From NCBI GenBank assembly GCA_964572845.1, contig CAZNFX010000002.1, positions 124,001-188,000 of the forward strand: a stretch of DNA of 64,000 bases, in the 5' to 3' direction. The stretch is from Bin55 sp964572845 (GTDB lineage Bacteria > Pseudomonadota > Gammaproteobacteria > Pseudomonadales > Azotimanducaceae). The position numbers and the translations under genes were made by a program. The notes under the pieces were generated by a model. That model was not told the DNA's origin and made no database searches. It was given only the letters and a program-made list of their open reading frames with translations. Below, in pieces: positions 61,862 through 64,000 of the stretch. How positions within the stretch are numbered: position 1 is the stretch's first letter; each line of letters opens with the position of its first letter.

Positions 61862-63292
61862 CTAGTCGCTAGCCGCGCTCTTCTGCTTGCGCAAAGCCAA
61901 TTGCTCCAAGTTGATCGAATGGTCTCTTCGGCCTATGCGATAGAGCCATACCAGCACAATTGCCGCCAAGTTCAGTCCACACCAAAGCGGTAGAAAGAGT
62001 GCGGCGAGATTCACGCGGTGAGACATGGTCATGTCTGCTGCCGTTGCAATCGTATCCATACCCACAAAGCTCAAGATCAATCCTGCGGAGAGAATTCCTC
62101 CTGCTGAAATGGCTTTGGAGCCGAACGCTCGCGTTGCAAAGAAGAGTCCTTCCGAACGGCGGGCGGTGCTGATTTCGCTGTCTTCGACCACGTCGGCCAT
62201 CATGGAGTCCATCATCATGGCTCCAATGATGATGCAAGTTACCTCGACCACGATGAATGTCGTATAGATCGCGAGTGACTCTATGCTTCCAAGGGGTGGC
62301 CAATATCCGGCGAGCAGTAGAACGTAGGGAATGGGAAACAGCGTAATGTAGGTTAGAGTCGTGTAGATGGCAGCGCGTTTCTTCTCGAACCTCTTGCCGA
62401 GCATTGGCCCAACGATGTAGGCAATAATCGGAGCGATCAGCACTGCGATGGCTGTAATTCCGATTTGAAACTCGTTGAAACCAAAGAAAAACGTTGTGTT
62501 GTAGATGTAGAGAGCCGTACTCAGTCCCCCGGCAATGCCGCTGATCAATCCATAGCCAAACAGCACGGCGAAGTTTCGATTGCGCAGCGACTGAAGCATT
62601 TGCTGGAATTCGCGCACAATTTCGGACATTCGAAAGCTCTCGCTAGGCTGAGGCAGAGTCATTGCATAGCGCTGCGTTCCTAGCGAAGAAATTACGATGG
62701 TCAGTGCAATCGCCACCGCGCCGACGGTGGAGAAGATCTTGTAGCCAGTGTGCGAGTCCAATCCGTAAATGCCGACCCAAAATATGAAATTGAGCAAGTG
62801 AATGCCGTTTCCGCCGTACCAGCCTAGCGTTTGGCGCAGTGCGAGCCACCTGCTTCGGCGGTCGTAGTCTGCTTCAAGCTCGGGAAGCTGTGCAACAGAA
62901 GGCACTTCGACCAACGTAGTACCTGTACGTATCACGATGGCCAATACAAGCAGGAACCAAAAACCGTTTGAATCGGTGATCTCGAAAGGCGGGTTGAAAA
63001 TGAGCCAGAACGATATCGGGAATATGAACAGCGACGCATACATGAAGGGATGTCGCCGGCCGAGACGTGATTTGGTCTTGTCCGACCAGTGCCCAAGCAC
63101 CAAGTCCGACACAGCATCCCACAGCACCGCAATGCCAATGGCCATCGCTGCGCTGGCTGCGGGTATTTCGAGAACGCGTGTGGCAAAGACGAGCAGCAAA
63201 TAGCTGAAGGCATAGTTCTTGATGCCGAATGCGATTGACGCTGAACCGTAGAACCAATGCAGTGGATTAGCTTCAAGCAGCCGCTTAGACAC
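61862..63292 (-). CDS. GPH-family (MelB-like) MFS transporter
   Basis: A 476-residue MFS protein with 12 spans. The segment IAVLWDAVSDLVLGHWSDKTKSRLGRRHPFMY is typical of the glycoside-pentoside-hexuronide:cation family. Substrates in known members are sugars or glucuronides; related proteins carry other organic anions. Convergent with the ABC exporter pair (9 bp apart) and 48 bp downstream of pntB. Confidence 0.88.
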   Translation of the reverse strand: MSKRLLEANPLHWFYGSASIAFGIKNYAFSYLLLVFATRVLEIPAASAAMAIGIAVLWDAVSDLVLGHWSDKTKSRLGRRHPFMYASLFIFPISFWLIFNPPFEITDSNGFWFLLVLAIVIRTGTTLVEVPSVAQLPELEADYDRRSRWLALRQTLGWYGGNGIHLLNFIFWVGIYGLDSHTGYKIFSTVGAVAIALTIVISSLGTQRYAMTLPQPSESFRMSEIVREFQQMLQSLRNRNFAVLFGYGLISGIAGGLSTALYIYNTTFFFGFNEFQIGITAIAVLIAPIIAYIVGPMLGKRFEKKRAAIYTTLTYITLFPIPYVLLLAGYWPPLGSIESLAIYTTFIVVEVTCIIIGAMMMDSMMADVVEDSEISTARRSEGLFFATRAFGSKAISAGGILSAGLILSFVGMDTIATAADMTMSHRVNLAALFLPLWCGLNLAAIVLVWLYRIGRRDHSINLEQLALRKQKSAASD

Positions 63293-63339
63293 TAATTCCT
63301 CCCTGCGCCGACGGCGACCCGATCATGTGCTGAGGCCGT

Positions 63340-64000
63340 TTAGCCTTTGAACTCGGAGATCATGGCTGATAGCGATGCCTTGGCATCGCCAAACAGCATG
63401 CGGGTGTTGGATCCAAAGAAGAGTGGATTGTCAATTCCTGCAAATCCTGAAGCCATGGATCTCTTGAGCACGAACACGGTCTTGGCCATATCGACATTGA
63501 TGATAGGCATTCCGTAGATGGGACTATTCTCGTCGGTTCGAGCCGCTGGATTGACTACGTCGTTGGCCCCGATCACCACGGCCACGTCGATGGCTTCCAG
63601 GCGCGGGTTGATGTCGTCCATTTCAATGAGTTGATCGTAGGAGACATTGGCTTCTGCAAGCAATACATTCATGTGCCCGGGCATGCGTCCTGCGACAGGA
63701 TGAATGGCATAGGACACTTCCGTACCGTGATCCTCGAGCAATTCTCCAAGTTCGCAAAGGACGTGCTGCGCTTGAGCTACAGCCATTCCGTAACCGGGAA
63801 CGAATGCAACCGATGAGGCTGCTTCGAGAATCAGCGTTGCGTCTTCTGCCGAAATGGGGTTGACTTCACCGTCGACCTCGGTTGCCGATTTCGCTGCGCC
63901 GAATCCACTGAACAACACGTTGGGCAGCGAACGATTCATCGCCTTGCACATGATGTTCGTAAGAATGAGTCCCGCAGCCCCGACCAGAGAGCCGGAAACG
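63340..64000 (-). CDS. pntB: NAD(P) transhydrogenase beta subunit, C-terminal part
   Basis: The frame runs off the window end; 219 residues of the C-terminal part are present. GLILTNIMCKAMNRSL, FVPGYGMAVAQAQHVLCEL, HPVAGRMPGHMNVLLAEANV and VIGANDVVNPAAR are PntB dIII (NADP-binding) hallmarks. Together with PntA it couples hydride transfer from NADH to NADP+ to proton translocation. Confidence 0.96.
   Translation of the reverse strand, partial: VSGSLVGAAGLILTNIMCKAMNRSLPNVLFSGFGAAKSATEVDGEVNPISAEDATLILEAASSVAFVPGYGMAVAQAQHVLCELGELLEDHGTEVSYAIHPVAGRMPGHMNVLLAEANVSYDQLIEMDDINPRLEAIDVAVVIGANDVVNPAARTDENSPIYGMPIINVDMAKTVFVLKRSMASGFAGIDNPLFFGSNTRMLFGDAKASLSAMISEFKG

Overview
This 64 kb window looks like the chromosome of an uncultured, probably marine, gammaproteobacterium. 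I infer this from the rpsU-yqeY-dnaG-rpoD macromolecular-synthesis order, a MetR-type regulator with a matching MetR box, sbcB (exonuclease I), a proton-translocating transhydrogenase gene, and many acyl-CoA and oxidoreductase genes. Genes are densely packed on both strands. A 10-base N run indicates a draft assembly. I see no phage, insertion sequence, integron or CRISPR array. Almost everything is core or metabolic DNA; the one small accessory-looking patch is about 54.8-57.4 kb.

Layout. 0-4.2 kb: macromolecular-synthesis operon (minus strand, rpoD cut by the window edge). 4.5-9.6 kb (plus): type-2 argC with an aspartate-aminotransferase-like gene, a nitrilase-family amidase overlapping an AI-2E permease, and a rhomboid protease. 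9.6-11.3 kb (minus): Cys-less thiolase-like protein with a DUF35 partner. 11.4-13.5 kb: SixA-like phosphatase, flavin-binding PNPOx-like protein, metR with its operator. 13.6-17.9 kb (minus): biotin-dependent acyl-CoA carboxylase operon (biotin carboxylase, biotin carrier, enoyl-CoA hydratase, carboxyltransferase, small membrane protein). 18-28.9 kb: an Nmad3-type protein, a methyltransferase, purC, an SDR, a transsulfuration enzyme, two Nudix hydrolases and an AttEFGH-like ABC system. 28.9-34.9 kb: osmoprotectant-type ABC importer with fused binding protein and permease, sbcB, an SLC13 transporter and a lysophospholipid-type acyltransferase. 35-36.9 kb: two uncharacterised genes and a PuuD-like membrane protein.

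The most striking locus is 37.0-43.3 kb. A single 1624-residue ORF carries a complete RND-type efflux permease, six extra membrane segments and a full ABC ATPase. The first strand of the ATPase seems separated from its Walker A by a membrane insertion. The next gene, overlapping by ATGA, is an ABC-2 permease, followed by an AlkB-type dioxygenase. No periplasmic adaptor or outer-membrane channel gene lies nearby. I propose this as a hybrid RND/ABC export system; I do not recall a described example, but could not search.

43.6-52.3 kb holds a HicB-like protein without a visible HicA, a zinc alcohol dehydrogenase, tRNA-Gly(CCC), and a six-gene minus-strand cluster built around a form II CoxL-type molybdenum hydroxylase. 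52.9-57.4 kb has a large TlpA-like lipoprotein, a tandem hairpin cluster, a long gene-poor stretch and a nucleotidyltransferase/HEPN pair whose HEPN gene has an in-frame stop. The window closes with a heterodimeric ABC exporter, a GPH-family MFS carrier and the 3' part of pntB.
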